The notes under the pieces were generated by a model. It did not search any database. It was not told the origin of the DNA and saw nothing but the letters and a program-made list of their open reading frames with translations. Of a stretch of 64,000 nt of DNA, positions 56,201 to 64,000 are shown piece by piece (the first letter of the stretch is position 1; each line of letters starts with the position of its first letter). The DNA comes from Huiozyma naganishii CBS 8797. Its lineage: Eukaryota > Ascomycota > Saccharomycetes > Saccharomycetales > Saccharomycetaceae. Where the stretch lies: NCBI RefSeq assembly GCF_000348985.1, contig NC_035932.1, forward strand, positions 186,001-250,000, read 5' to 3'. Both the position numbers and the translations under genes were made by a program.

Positions 56201-56912
56201 TGCACATAATAACATCTCTTTTTTTCACAAACTCGTGTAAAACAGTGTCACCCGTTTTCGGATCCATCCCATTGATATCCAACAGGTTGAAATTCCTTGG
56301 ATTGCTCAAAATGGACTCTAAATGTTGGAAGTCTCTATTATTGAAAGCAGTTCTAAATTCAGTAGCAATCTCTGCAATGTAGCTTGACCTTTTGAATTGC
56401 ATCAGCTGAGCAATATTCAAATCTTTGCATATCTCAAAAGGTTGAAGATTCATATCATTCGTCACAGTATCATTTATTCCGGGGAGATCCATCAGATAGG
56501 ATACAACGTCGGCCCTCGATTGGAAAGCTGCCATGTGTAACGGTGTATTTCCTAAATTATCCTTCTCGTTAATGTTGATGAGTGGGACATCAAACCCTAA
56601 CTGATTGAACATGTCCTTGTTTGACACGATGCTTTTTATTAATTGTAGCGGTGCCACCTGAACAGCGTATTGTAAAACCGAATTCGCAACTTCTATAACA
56701 TTTGGATCGTGCTTAGGGACAAATTGATCCCTAAGCAAGATCTGCAGATCATCTAAAGACCCCTTCCGCAGAACGTTCAACAACTTCAGCTTCAACAATG
56801 GCTTACTGGTCATACTCTCAGAGGGGGACACCAATCCATCGTCAGGTTGCCGCACACCAGTAGTGTTGGCCATGTCTAAGGCGGTGTTTATGGGTAGTAT
56901 CGGCACTTCCAT
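53226..56912 (-). CDS. OSH2/SWH1: Long oxysterol-binding protein homologue (Osh2/Swh1)
   Basis: 1228 residues from the ATG at 56910-56912; a second ATG at 56871 is possible. Domain order: ankyrin repeats (GNTPLHMAAFQSRADVV, about 120), a PH domain (about 325-435, KGYLKKWTNFAQGYKLRYF), a coiled region, an FFAT motif EFFDAEE with acidic surroundings (about 742), and the oxysterol-binding domain (from about 838, KISLWGVLKSMVGQD) with the signature EQVSHHPPISATW near 938. This is the Osh1/Osh2 architecture, which tethers endoplasmic reticulum through VAP (Scs2) to other membranes and exchanges sterol. S. cerevisiae has two copies, SWH1 (chromosome I) and OSH2 (chromosome IV). It is divergent from CDC15. 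Confidence 0.95.
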   Translation of the reverse strand: MEVPILPINTALDMANTTGVRQPDDGLVSPSESMTSKPLLKLKLLNVLRKGSLDDLQILLRDQFVPKHDPNVIEVANSVLQYAVQVAPLQLIKSIVSNKDMFNQLGFDVPLININEKDNLGNTPLHMAAFQSRADVVSYLMDLPGINDTVTNDMNLQPFEICKDLNIAQLMQFKRSSYIAEIATEFRTAFNNRDFQHLESILSNPRNFNLLDINGMDPKTGDTVLHEFVKKRDVIMCRWLLEHGADPFKRDAKGKLPLDLLKKVSTTEEVLSGSASTTTATTKQAIDMELKKMLEKSAMEQSVIDITGVNTSAPVVSSANNTKIMTPPTFKGYLKKWTNFAQGYKLRYFILSDDGKLSYYIDQSDTQNACRGSLNVSNCYLHLDSSEKLKFEIISGSNRNNSSEELRWHLKGNHPIETNRWVWAIQGAIRYAKDKNKGLVPTMITNKPLNNRPNAITARDVLSLQDKTETANSDDMLSLNSTHQLLGEQSPPPSLPQPPLPPSEPCVSSPDLAKASQLVPPTFPPLTFNPTLEDKDMADIESSSGDDDDYDDDGDMFDIINGTDGDDVKISYGPFSHKVHMIKRSITIDFTELIELLSDESLAKQNLSSNRDIWNTVGKTLTDMNTNFMKLNELTQQRDRKFISMLSKQRDLNNVWMKSMKELELELIEKDTKLMSLDKERKQLKKMLASAAVTAASNQGSDTNKAVGDSSTDNNMEGNGATLEEIAAAINVSDSEESQGDEFFDAEELSDEEYGNPDQKNDNDGAGTNEKVDDEENPFEATAASENSAALIEEISSDSFVTTAQLEKFGALEKEGTFLGYEKEHRSKLDLTSDDRPKISLWGVLKSMVGQDLTKMTLPVSFNEPTSMLQRVTEDIEYSNLLSKASTFPDSTLRLMYVAAFTVSPFASTINRVAKPFNPLLGETYEYVNSKEQYRFFTEQVSHHPPISATWTESPKWDYYGETNVYSKFTGRSFVIKHLGRWFVTMRPDADSNGATEEVYTYKKPQNTVIGILVGKPEVDNSGEVRIDNRTTGDYCIMNYKARGWTSVGAYEVRGEVFNKDGKKCWIFGGHWDDALYGKKVLNGNDSALQLDSHVGTDDPKYDGTKFCIWKIHKRLTGVPFNLTPFAITLNDPNPKLVQWVAPTDSRLRPDQRAMEDGRYDEAAVEKNRLEEKQRAVRKEREAQKVKYQPKYFTLERDPDSGDKIWKFTGEYWNLRKKHDWSKSNDIF

Positions 56913-57153
56913 CACCAACGGACTGCGATTTCTAGTGAAATTGTCAACTTCAACGCTTTTAATGCCTCTTCGAATCAAAGTGGAAAATACGAAAAAAGCA
57001 AAAATAGAAGAGAGTTGAAACAAAACAAAGATCGAATGAGTTGATGGTTTAATGTTTTTTTCCTTCAATTGCTTACCGTTCTCGTGTTATTCTAGCTATT
57101 TTGCTAGGCGTTTAACAGACAGTAAGTTGCGTGAAGTTTTCGATTGAAGAGAA

Positions 57154-60096
57154 ATGGAGCCGATGGCTGCTACTGCCGTGCAGGGGGGATCTACCGGGCC
57201 TCACCAGGAACGTACCACAAATGGTAAGGGGAACTCTACAAAATACCAACTGAACCAGGTGATTGGGAAGGGCTCGTATGGAATTGTTTACAAGGCGGTC
57301 AACAAGAGCACGAAACAGGTTGTTGCTATCAAAGAAATCAACTACACCTCAGACGAGGAGTTGAACGAGATCATGATCGAGATCGATCTCTTGAAGAATC
57401 TACACCACATCAACATTGTTAAATACCATGGTTTCATCCAGAAAATGTCCAATCTTTACATCATTTTAGAGTATGCTGCACACGGGTCTTTGAAAGGTTT
57501 ACTCAGTTCCAGAATTGGTCATCTGTTGGACGAAGCAGAAACGAAAATATACGTGCGTCAGACACTGGATGGGCTAGCCTATTTGCATGAGCAAGGTGTG
57601 ATACATAGGGATATCAAAGCTGCAAATCTGCTGCTCGACTCAACTAATACCGTGAAGTTGGCTGACTTCGGCGTTTCGACCAAAGTAAATAACACGGCAA
57701 AAACTCTGGCTGGTTCATTGAACTGGATGGCCCCAGAGATCGTCACCAATAAGGGCGCGTCCACATTAAGTGATATCTGGTCGCTGGGCGCCACAATTGT
57801 TGAGCTGATGACAGGAAAGCCCCCATTTCACAATCTTCTGGATATCAATATTTATTACGCAATGGAGAACGATAACGAATGCTACTACCCGCCTGCATCG
57901 CTCCCGGAGGGTGCGAAGCAGTTTTTGGCTCTTTGCTTTCAAAAGAATATGTTCAAGAGACCCACAGCGAAGAGTCTCCTTAAGCATAGTTGGCTTTTCG
58001 ATGAAAACGTACGAAGAGAGAAGGAAACCACCAAACTAGCGAAATTTGAGGAAGTGTTTCAAGAGGACGGGTTTAACTGGGATGACGATTTTAGAGAAAA
58101 CGATATTCCATTATCAAGGTTGCTGACGAATTCTCCTCGAAAGATCAACGCGAATATTGCTGGCGGATCACCTTTGAAAAAGACACCCTTCAAAAGAATA
58201 AATAATCAAGCAGGACCAGATACGGCATATACAAAGGGTCCTGCGTATCATAAAACTGATGATTACGACAATAATGAGAATATGGAGATTGATGACTCTT
58301 TATTGTATGACGGAAACTACTATCTGGAAAAATTTGTGAACGACAAGAGCCTGCAGATTCCAACCGAGAAATACTCAATGATCATAAGGGATTGTAAGAC
58401 AAACGACATCGTCATTTCAATATTCAGCGTTTTACAAGATCTTAATTTTGCAATCACCACTGGTCAGATCGATTTTTTGTGTAGATTGTTCAATTTGGAT
58501 CAAAGAGAGAATGATTCCCGCATTATAAACTGTTTCATTGAATTTGGTGGGGTGTCCCTTATCATGCATAGTCCATCTCTAGTTTGGGAACTAATCAACA
58601 CGCAAAATAGACAGGAAATTCTGAAGACACTATACCAAAGTGGAGTGATGAACAAGGGTAATATCAAATTACTCGAAACAAATTCCATGCTGTACTTTGA
58701 ACTAGTTTACAAATTTTTGGATTTCACGTCGATGAAATTTTGGTACCAGTGGTGCTCTAAGAATCTTAACATTGAGCTCCTGGTGAAAAGAATGTATCAA
58801 GAAAATAACAGACGTGTTCAATCTATCCTACTTAAACTCTCATCGTTTGATGCTGATTTGGGTAACGGTGGATGCCACTGGGTTCTAGAGAGCATTCTAC
58901 CAGTGCTGACCGCTAATCAAGTCAGGACAAAAATTCCACAGATACATTACATTGTATTCAAATCAATTGCATATATGCTACAAAACTCGCATAAAGAGTC
59001 TTTATTTTTTGGTAAGGACTCTACAAATAGCATCAAAGGGAACAAAGGAAGCGAATTCTTCAAGAACTCCAGAGTGAATTTACTTTTAAGAACTTCTAGC
59101 AATTTAAACACGACCTCTCCCTACGATACAGTATCTATGACACCAGCAGCAAATTCGCCGCTAAAACAGTATCCAAGAAATTCGACTAGCACAGGACGTC
59201 CTCGATTTAGGTCCTTTCCAATGGAGTTGAACAATGGGCTAGATGCTGCAGAGGAAGAGATTTCCTCGATAAAATTGCCCAACAATTTTGGCCCGTGGTT
59301 GCTTTCAATTGTAAATTATAACAATGATGTCATCTTTGATTGTAATAGCAATATTCACTTTTGGAAGTATCTTATCAAAGTATGTCACCTCGCGTCTCGC
59401 CTTGATGAGGAAATACTGGTGTCCCTAAATCGCAGCGACAGGTTCAAGGCATTATCATTGCATATCTTAGAAACGTATGGCTCACCTTCAGTTAATAGCC
59501 AACAGGACCATAGGAATTTAAAATCCATCATTCGGACGATTTTGCTGATTATCATCGATATCACCAAGGCGGGACAAAACGACCATTCATTCAATTTTGC
59601 GGAGTTTGTCACAAAAGTCCTCCGCGATCACAAAGAGTTTGGCCCTGAATGTATGGATATTGCTATAAACTGTTATCAATCTGAAGAGAAATTTGTCACT
59701 CCTGCAGCTACATTATCCCGTCTCTTCTACGAGTTCGACGCGAATGATGCTAATTTCACCTCATTTGTGAGCAAGTTCGTGAAATTATGTACCGTGGAGC
59801 GCACAGTACCAGAGCATATCGCAATGCAACGAGACTTTCCCAAGAGAATACAGCTGTTCTTCGAACTCTACGGGAACAGTCTCTTGATTCAAATCGAACT
59901 GCTCAAGTTGGTAAAAGCGATATTGTCGCAGGGCAACCCACCAAGAGACACTGTAGTCCGGATAGTCACTTTTCTCCAGACTAACTGGGACGACGACCCA
60001 ATTGCGGGCGACAAGGGCAGCAGTGTACAGCAGGTAGGTAGAGGTTCCGTGCTCATCATGCAACTATGTAAAGACGTAGAGGGGCTACTGGTCTAG
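57154..60096 (+). CDS. CDC15: Cdc15, mitotic exit network protein kinase
   Basis: A 980-residue kinase (S. cerevisiae 974). The kinase domain covers about 31-285: GKGSYG (38-43), the lysine in VAIKEI at 60, VIHRDIKAANLLLD near 149, DFGVS near 170 and SLNWMAPE. The HRDIKAAN and DFGVSTK forms are typical of STE20-related mitotic-exit kinases. The long C-terminal region mediates dimerisation, localisation and inhibition in the S. cerevisiae protein. Cdc15 acts downstream of Tem1 and activates Dbf2-Mob1 at spindle pole bodies. KIN3 follows after only 72 bases, and the same pair is adjacent in S. cerevisiae (YAR019C-YAR018C). Confidence 0.97.
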   Translation: MEPMAATAVQGGSTGPHQERTTNGKGNSTKYQLNQVIGKGSYGIVYKAVNKSTKQVVAIKEINYTSDEELNEIMIEIDLLKNLHHINIVKYHGFIQKMSNLYIILEYAAHGSLKGLLSSRIGHLLDEAETKIYVRQTLDGLAYLHEQGVIHRDIKAANLLLDSTNTVKLADFGVSTKVNNTAKTLAGSLNWMAPEIVTNKGASTLSDIWSLGATIVELMTGKPPFHNLLDINIYYAMENDNECYYPPASLPEGAKQFLALCFQKNMFKRPTAKSLLKHSWLFDENVRREKETTKLAKFEEVFQEDGFNWDDDFRENDIPLSRLLTNSPRKINANIAGGSPLKKTPFKRINNQAGPDTAYTKGPAYHKTDDYDNNENMEIDDSLLYDGNYYLEKFVNDKSLQIPTEKYSMIIRDCKTNDIVISIFSVLQDLNFAITTGQIDFLCRLFNLDQRENDSRIINCFIEFGGVSLIMHSPSLVWELINTQNRQEILKTLYQSGVMNKGNIKLLETNSMLYFELVYKFLDFTSMKFWYQWCSKNLNIELLVKRMYQENNRRVQSILLKLSSFDADLGNGGCHWVLESILPVLTANQVRTKIPQIHYIVFKSIAYMLQNSHKESLFFGKDSTNSIKGNKGSEFFKNSRVNLLLRTSSNLNTTSPYDTVSMTPAANSPLKQYPRNSTSTGRPRFRSFPMELNNGLDAAEEEISSIKLPNNFGPWLLSIVNYNNDVIFDCNSNIHFWKYLIKVCHLASRLDEEILVSLNRSDRFKALSLHILETYGSPSVNSQQDHRNLKSIIRTILLIIIDITKAGQNDHSFNFAEFVTKVLRDHKEFGPECMDIAINCYQSEEKFVTPAATLSRLFYEFDANDANFTSFVSKFVKLCTVERTVPEHIAMQRDFPKRIQLFFELYGNSLLIQIELLKLVKAILSQGNPPRDTVVRIVTFLQTNWDDDPIAGDKGSSVQQVGRGSVLIMQLCKDVEGLLV

Positions 60097-60168
60097 TCTA
60101 GTTGTTTTGTTGACATGATTTCCTGTTTGGGATTAAAATATTTTTGGAGAGATCGAAATGCGTATTAG

Positions 60169-61467
60169 ATGGAAGTCCTTTACCAGGAGAGTTGTGCAAC
60201 TGGGGCCAGGATCTGGGCTGGGAAGGTAATCGTGGACACGATGTTCAAAGGGCAAGGAAGCAGCAGCGAATATGAGGTGTTAGAGGAAATTGGACGCGGG
60301 TCGTTTGGGTGTGTTCGAAAAGTGGTACACATTCCGACGAGGACTGTGATGGTCAGAAAAGAGATCAAGTATGGGCATATGAATCAGAAGGAAAGGCAAC
60401 AATTGATTGCCGAATGTAAGATTCTGTCTCATTTACAGCACGATAACATTGTCAGGTTCTACTCTTGGGATTTCAACGAGCAGATGCAAATTCTTTACTT
60501 GTATATGGAGTATTGCTCGCAGGGTGATTTACAAAATTTAATAGCCACCTACAAGAGTGAGCGGAAATATATACCTGAACAAATAATCTGGAATATTCTT
60601 ACTCAGCTTCTGTTGGCTTTATACAGGTGTCATTACGGAGAAGATTTGCAGCCACTGAACACCATATACGATAGAATGAAGAAACCTACCATCAAGAAGG
60701 ATACAAACATAGTAATTCATAGGGATATGAAACCTGGAAACGTGTTCCTCAACGGGGAAAGTAACGACTCCAGTGGGGGTGGGAACAGTTGGGATGGCAA
60801 GAAGAACGATAGTGCTGGTGTGGTTAAGTTGGGTGATTTTGGTCTTGCAAAATCCTTAGGGAACAGTGTTCAGTTTGCTACGACATACGTTGGCACACCT
60901 TACTACATGTCACCAGAGGTACTACTTGATCAGCCGTACTCACCACTGAGTGACATTTGGTCTCTTGGGTGTGTGATATACGAGATGTGCTCCTTGCGTC
61001 CCCCCTTCCAAGCAAAAACGTACATTGATTTACAGAACAAGATTAAGTCAGGTAAATTTGAGAACATACCAGACTATTACTCTGATGGGTTAATGTCCAT
61101 TATAAAGAGTATGATCCAAGTGGATATGAGGAATCGGGCATCCACGTTCGAATTGCTACAAGATGTTCAAATCAGAACATCTAGAAAGGCCCTCCAGCTT
61201 GAAAGATTTGAGAACAACCTGCTGGACTACGAGAGAGAACTGGTCAACATAGAGAAAATCCTTGAAAAACAGGCGGCCGACTACGAAAGAGCCATCGGTC
61301 AACTGCGAGAGCAGTTTGTTGTCGCCGTCGAAGAGAGAGCCCGGGAAGTTGCTCAGAACGGCAAAAAGATCGGGAAAGTCCCTGAAGAACTTTACAAGAA
61401 TAGATACTACTACCGTGATACGCTTCCGCAGAAGCCTGCATACCACTGGCAGACCAAGTACCGCTGA
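60169..61467 (+). CDS. KIN3: Kin3, NIMA-related protein kinase
   Basis: A 432-residue kinase (S. cerevisiae 435). The glycine loop is IGRGSFGCV (41-49), with the lysine in [11 protein letters not shown], the catalytic loop [15 protein letters not shown] (Met in place of the usual Leu after HRD), then [10 protein letters not shown] and a [11 protein letters not shown] activation segment. The C-terminus is coiled coil and ends [11 protein letters not shown], like S. cerevisiae Kin3. It belongs to the NEK/NIMA family with roles in chromosome segregation and DNA-damage response. Two starts are possible: ATG 60169, or ATG 60241 (24 codons later), which begins nearer the conserved region. An out-of-frame ATG at 60158 precedes both. 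Confidence 0.95.
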   Translation: MEVLYQESCATGARIWAGKVIVDTMFKGQGSSSEYEVLEEIGRGSFGCVRKVVHIPTRTVMVRKEIKYGHMNQKERQQLIAECKILSHLQHDNIVRFYSWDFNEQMQILYLYMEYCSQGDLQNLIATYKSERKYIPEQIIWNILTQLLLALYRCHYGEDLQPLNTIYDRMKKPTIKKDTNIVIHRDMKPGNVFLNGESNDSSGGGNSWDGKKNDSAGVVKLGDFGLAKSLGNSVQFATTYVGTPYYMSPEVLLDQPYSPLSDIWSLGCVIYEMCSLRPPFQAKTYIDLQNKIKSGKFENIPDYYSDGLMSIIKSMIQVDMRNRASTFELLQDVQIRTSRKALQLERFENNLLDYERELVNIEKILEKQAADYERAIGQLREQFVVAVEERAREVAQNGKKIGKVPEELYKNRYYYRDTLPQKPAYHWQTKYR

Positions 61468-61660
61468 TCGCGGGTCGCCCACTCTGCGCAGCCGTCCTGA
61501 CATCGCAGTCACTACATACGAGAGACAGGTACTGTTAAAATAAATATCGTACAATTTCAAGACCAGATGAAACATGGTACTTATACAGTGGGTTGTAGTC
61601 ACTTGTGCAACTTGAGAGGAGACATCTTCAACTGTTGCGACAAGCATTGCGTGCAGGATT

Positions 61661-63925
61661 ATGGGTGCCCAGGAGGATGTTCCCCGAAAACAGCATTCCA
61701 TGGCGGCACTGTCAAATGCTGCAATTTTACATGACCCTGCGTTAGTGGAGGATTTTTCAGAGGTAAGAGATACGTTGGCCGTACCGACTGTGAATGCTGA
61801 TGAGAGCGTGTCGGGTAGCGTAGTTATCATGCGTCATGATTCACCTCAGCATGTAGCGGCCACGGAACCGTTAGATTTTGCCGATGCGAAGGAGCGCATC
61901 ACTAGTTACACGTCGAGTCATTACTCTGCTCCGGCATCGGATGACGATGAAGAAGATGAACTTGCGTCCGAAACGCAGAATGCCTCGGTACATGATTACT
62001 TAAGTGGGCTACACAATACTAGCATTCAGAGATCTGAAGTAATGCCCGATCCTGATGGAACTACTGTTGGCCATGAGAAGGACGGTAACGATGATGAGCG
62101 GTCAGGTGTAGAAATGGATTATTCAGATTCAGATTTCGAGGAAGATATAGAGAAAAGATTGCTAGAGCTAGACGAGCCTTCGATAGGCGATGATGGTAGT
62201 GTAACGATACTAAGGGAAGAAGGAAACTCGGGGAGCTCACAGTTCCCTGAACTGGAACTTTCAGATGAAGAGGAAGAGGACCATTTGCATAATGATACTA
62301 TTTATGGCGATAAGTATCCTTTGGAGGCGCATCTCCATCACAGTGGTGAAGAGGACAGTGAGGAGGAGGAGGAGGAGGATGAATATAAACCGCTCCCTCC
62401 TCCACAAGAACTAGATCCAGAGAAACTGTACGCTCTTTACGAATTCAGTGGCCCTGATACATCGCACTGCCAATTGGAACAGGATGAATCATGCGTTCTA
62501 CTGAATGACGAGGATTCATATTGGTGGTTAGTGAAGCGGTGCAGAGATAATAACATCGGGTTTGCGCCTGCAGAAATATTAGAAACTTTCCCAGAGAGAC
62601 TGGCCAGGTTGAATTGCTGGAAAAATGAAAATATTGTCTCAGAGGCAACCCATTCTTCACAGTCACTCGATGATATAAACAAGTTAGAGAGGGAGCAACA
62701 GGAAGAAATATTGAAACTAATTCGTGAGAGGCCATTACCAGCAGGACCTTACCAAAGCAAAAATAAGTCTGTCAGTTTTAACGACATAGTGAGTTACGCC
62801 AATAGGTTTATTGAAGATGATGATTCAAACACCATTAATTCGGATGATGATAACGGACAGGATGAGCAGGCACAACAGGGAGGCGCTCCGAATCATTATG
62901 ATGAGTTCACGAAAGAGCCGATTCATTTTGGTGATGAAGAAAAGGATCTCGATGAGGTGAGTGATGTGTCATTTGCGACAGGCTACTCGCAGCCTTTGAA
63001 TGTAGCCAAGATAAGGGAGTCTAAATCAATCAAAAACATACATGATGCCATCGAAGCCGCTGAGTCTTCAAAAACCCCAGATTCGGATACATTTGCTCCT
63101 GTGATAATGATAGGGTCTGAACAAGAACAACCGAAGGAAACCAATGTAAACGATACCAACACAAGCACTGATGACATTCAAAAGGTATTCGAGGCACCAA
63201 TTTCTCCATTTACAAACTCTAAGCAACGCGGGCTAGGTGTTTCGGATTTTCCCTCAAACAACTCCGTTCCCACAATTGGCGAGTACTCTCCATCCTCCTC
63301 CGAGTTTAACGACTCCCCGGTCCTTCAAGAGTGTACTTTCACTGGCAGCACACCAGCTGATGAAAAAGACCACATAGATCCAGAAAGTGGCAGTGATGAT
63401 GAAGCTGCTAAGACATTCATCCCATCTACAAAGGCAGTCCAGGATATTTCAAAACTAGTTCACAGTGGTGATACTTCTAATGTAACAATTGAAGCGGATG
63501 ATGAAGACACACGTCGTGGAACATCGCAATCACAGAACGTGGAACAAGTGGATCAAACACCAGGCTCGCCGAAGTCGGACCAGACGTTCCATAGCAACAA
63601 CGGCGACAACATGTCCGTCAACTCCAAATACTCGTCCACATCAGACGAAGGTTTCAAGATGGAGTCAGGTGTACATCATTTACAAGCATCTACAACAAGC
63701 ATCACCAGTAACAACTCTGCATCAAAGACGGCCACCTTGGAATTCGATGGGAATTTGGCAACATCTGGGCACGAAGAAAGCCGTACGACTTGTGACCCAG
63801 ACACATTGAACGACATCACTCCTGTGGTATCAAAGGACCGTCATCCTTTCATTGACGAGCTATACGGACCGATCTTGACCAAGATTGACAGTCTAATGGC
63901 CAAAATCGACCAGCTCGTTGCATAA
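61661..63925 (+). CDS. BUD14: Bud14, SH3-domain regulator of protein phosphatase 1 and formins
   Basis: A 754-residue acidic, largely disordered protein (S. cerevisiae 707). The single SH3 domain lies at about 253-312: KLYALYEFSGPDTSHCQLEQ, then DEDSYWWLVKRCRDNNIGFAPAEILE. A downstream conserved block KSVSFNDIVSYANRF (about 367-381) includes the KSVSF form, an RVxF-type motif suited to binding Glc7 phosphatase. Bud14 with Kel1 and Kel2 restrains the formin Bnr1 and acts in bud-site selection. The gene follows KIN3, and S. cerevisiae has the same local order (YAR014C near KIN3). The ATG at 61661 is the first in frame. Confidence 0.94.
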   Translation: MGAQEDVPRKQHSMAALSNAAILHDPALVEDFSEVRDTLAVPTVNADESVSGSVVIMRHDSPQHVAATEPLDFADAKERITSYTSSHYSAPASDDDEEDELASETQNASVHDYLSGLHNTSIQRSEVMPDPDGTTVGHEKDGNDDERSGVEMDYSDSDFEEDIEKRLLELDEPSIGDDGSVTILREEGNSGSSQFPELELSDEEEEDHLHNDTIYGDKYPLEAHLHHSGEEDSEEEEEEDEYKPLPPPQELDPEKLYALYEFSGPDTSHCQLEQDESCVLLNDEDSYWWLVKRCRDNNIGFAPAEILETFPERLARLNCWKNENIVSEATHSSQSLDDINKLEREQQEEILKLIRERPLPAGPYQSKNKSVSFNDIVSYANRFIEDDDSNTINSDDDNGQDEQAQQGGAPNHYDEFTKEPIHFGDEEKDLDEVSDVSFATGYSQPLNVAKIRESKSIKNIHDAIEAAESSKTPDSDTFAPVIMIGSEQEQPKETNVNDTNTSTDDIQKVFEAPISPFTNSKQRGLGVSDFPSNNSVPTIGEYSPSSSEFNDSPVLQECTFTGSTPADEKDHIDPESGSDDEAAKTFIPSTKAVQDISKLVHSGDTSNVTIEADDEDTRRGTSQSQNVEQVDQTPGSPKSDQTFHSNNGDNMSVNSKYSSTSDEGFKMESGVHHLQASTTSITSNNSASKTATLEFDGNLATSGHEESRTTCDPDTLNDITPVVSKDRHPFIDELYGPILTKIDSLMAKIDQLVA

Positions 63926-64000
63926 GCACATTATTTGTAGCTTCTTTAGGCATTCACTTCACTTATCCCTCGATATATACATTCCATACATAGACAACTA

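Noticed and set aside
56913..57068. Hydrophobic N-terminal extension of the OSH protein resembling a membrane anchor
   Set aside because: The frame there opens on TTG and crosses the divergent OSH-CDC15 promoter. The first ATG is at 56910-56912.
1..64000. CRISPR arrays, prophage, bacterial operons or rRNA genes
   Set aside because: None seen; the content is nuclear yeast DNA throughout.

Overview
The window is nuclear DNA from a budding yeast of the family Saccharomycetaceae. Nearly every gene is recognisable as an orthologue of a Saccharomyces cerevisiae gene. Genes are closely packed on both strands. Only one protein-coding intron is visible (ARP2: a GTATGT donor, a TACTAAC branch point and a CAG acceptor), and one tRNA gene carries an intron. 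Names below come from my memory of the S. cerevisiae proteins and gene order; no database search was possible.

Layout. 0.1-12 kb: a partial unrecognised gene, YOL075C (ABCG transporter), DSC2, PEX8, PRP38, UPF3, THP1, SDH5. 12.2-19.8 kb: an accessory block between SDH5 and NBA1, which are neighbours in S. cerevisiae. It holds a VBA3/VBA5-like drug or amino-acid MFS transporter, 2.4 kb of non-coding DNA with a tRNA-Phe gene, a GABA permease (UGA4) with a frameshifted tail, and BDH2. 20.3-29 kb: NBA1-like, NUF2, HST1/SIR2, a PUS9/RIB2-like gene without the deaminase domain, INP54, MET22. 29.5-42 kb: DBP10, PRP9, ARP2, CRT10, APM4, PRS5. 43-50 kb: a GC-rich metabolic stretch with GPD, ARG1, dipeptidyl peptidase III and GPM2/3. 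50-64 kb: a short RPN4-like factor, THI20, OSH2/SWH1, CDC15, KIN3, BUD14.

Gene order mostly follows the S. cerevisiae chromosome XV left arm (YOL075C to YOL055C). Interspersed are genes that S. cerevisiae keeps on the sister regions of chromosomes VII (PEX8, PRP38, UPF3) and IV (DBP10, PRP9, ARP2, RPN4), and the window ends with the chromosome I group (SWH1, CDC15, KIN3, BUD14). Several genes expected in an unduplicated ancestor (NAT1, RTG1, GPR1, SLM3, MAM3) are absent. This fits a post-whole-genome-duplication yeast that lost duplicate copies differently from S. cerevisiae. The species cannot be named from the sequence alone.

There is no operon-like system or new defence system here. Most of the window is conserved housekeeping DNA. 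The points worth a second look are the UGA4 frameshift, the paired repeat elements in the transporter promoter, a TATA-hairpin-microORF unit next to the tRNA, the deaminase-less RIB2/PUS9 copy, the reduced RPN4, the repeat tail on glycerol-3-phosphate dehydrogenase, and ordered motif arrays in the MET22/DBP10 promoter.
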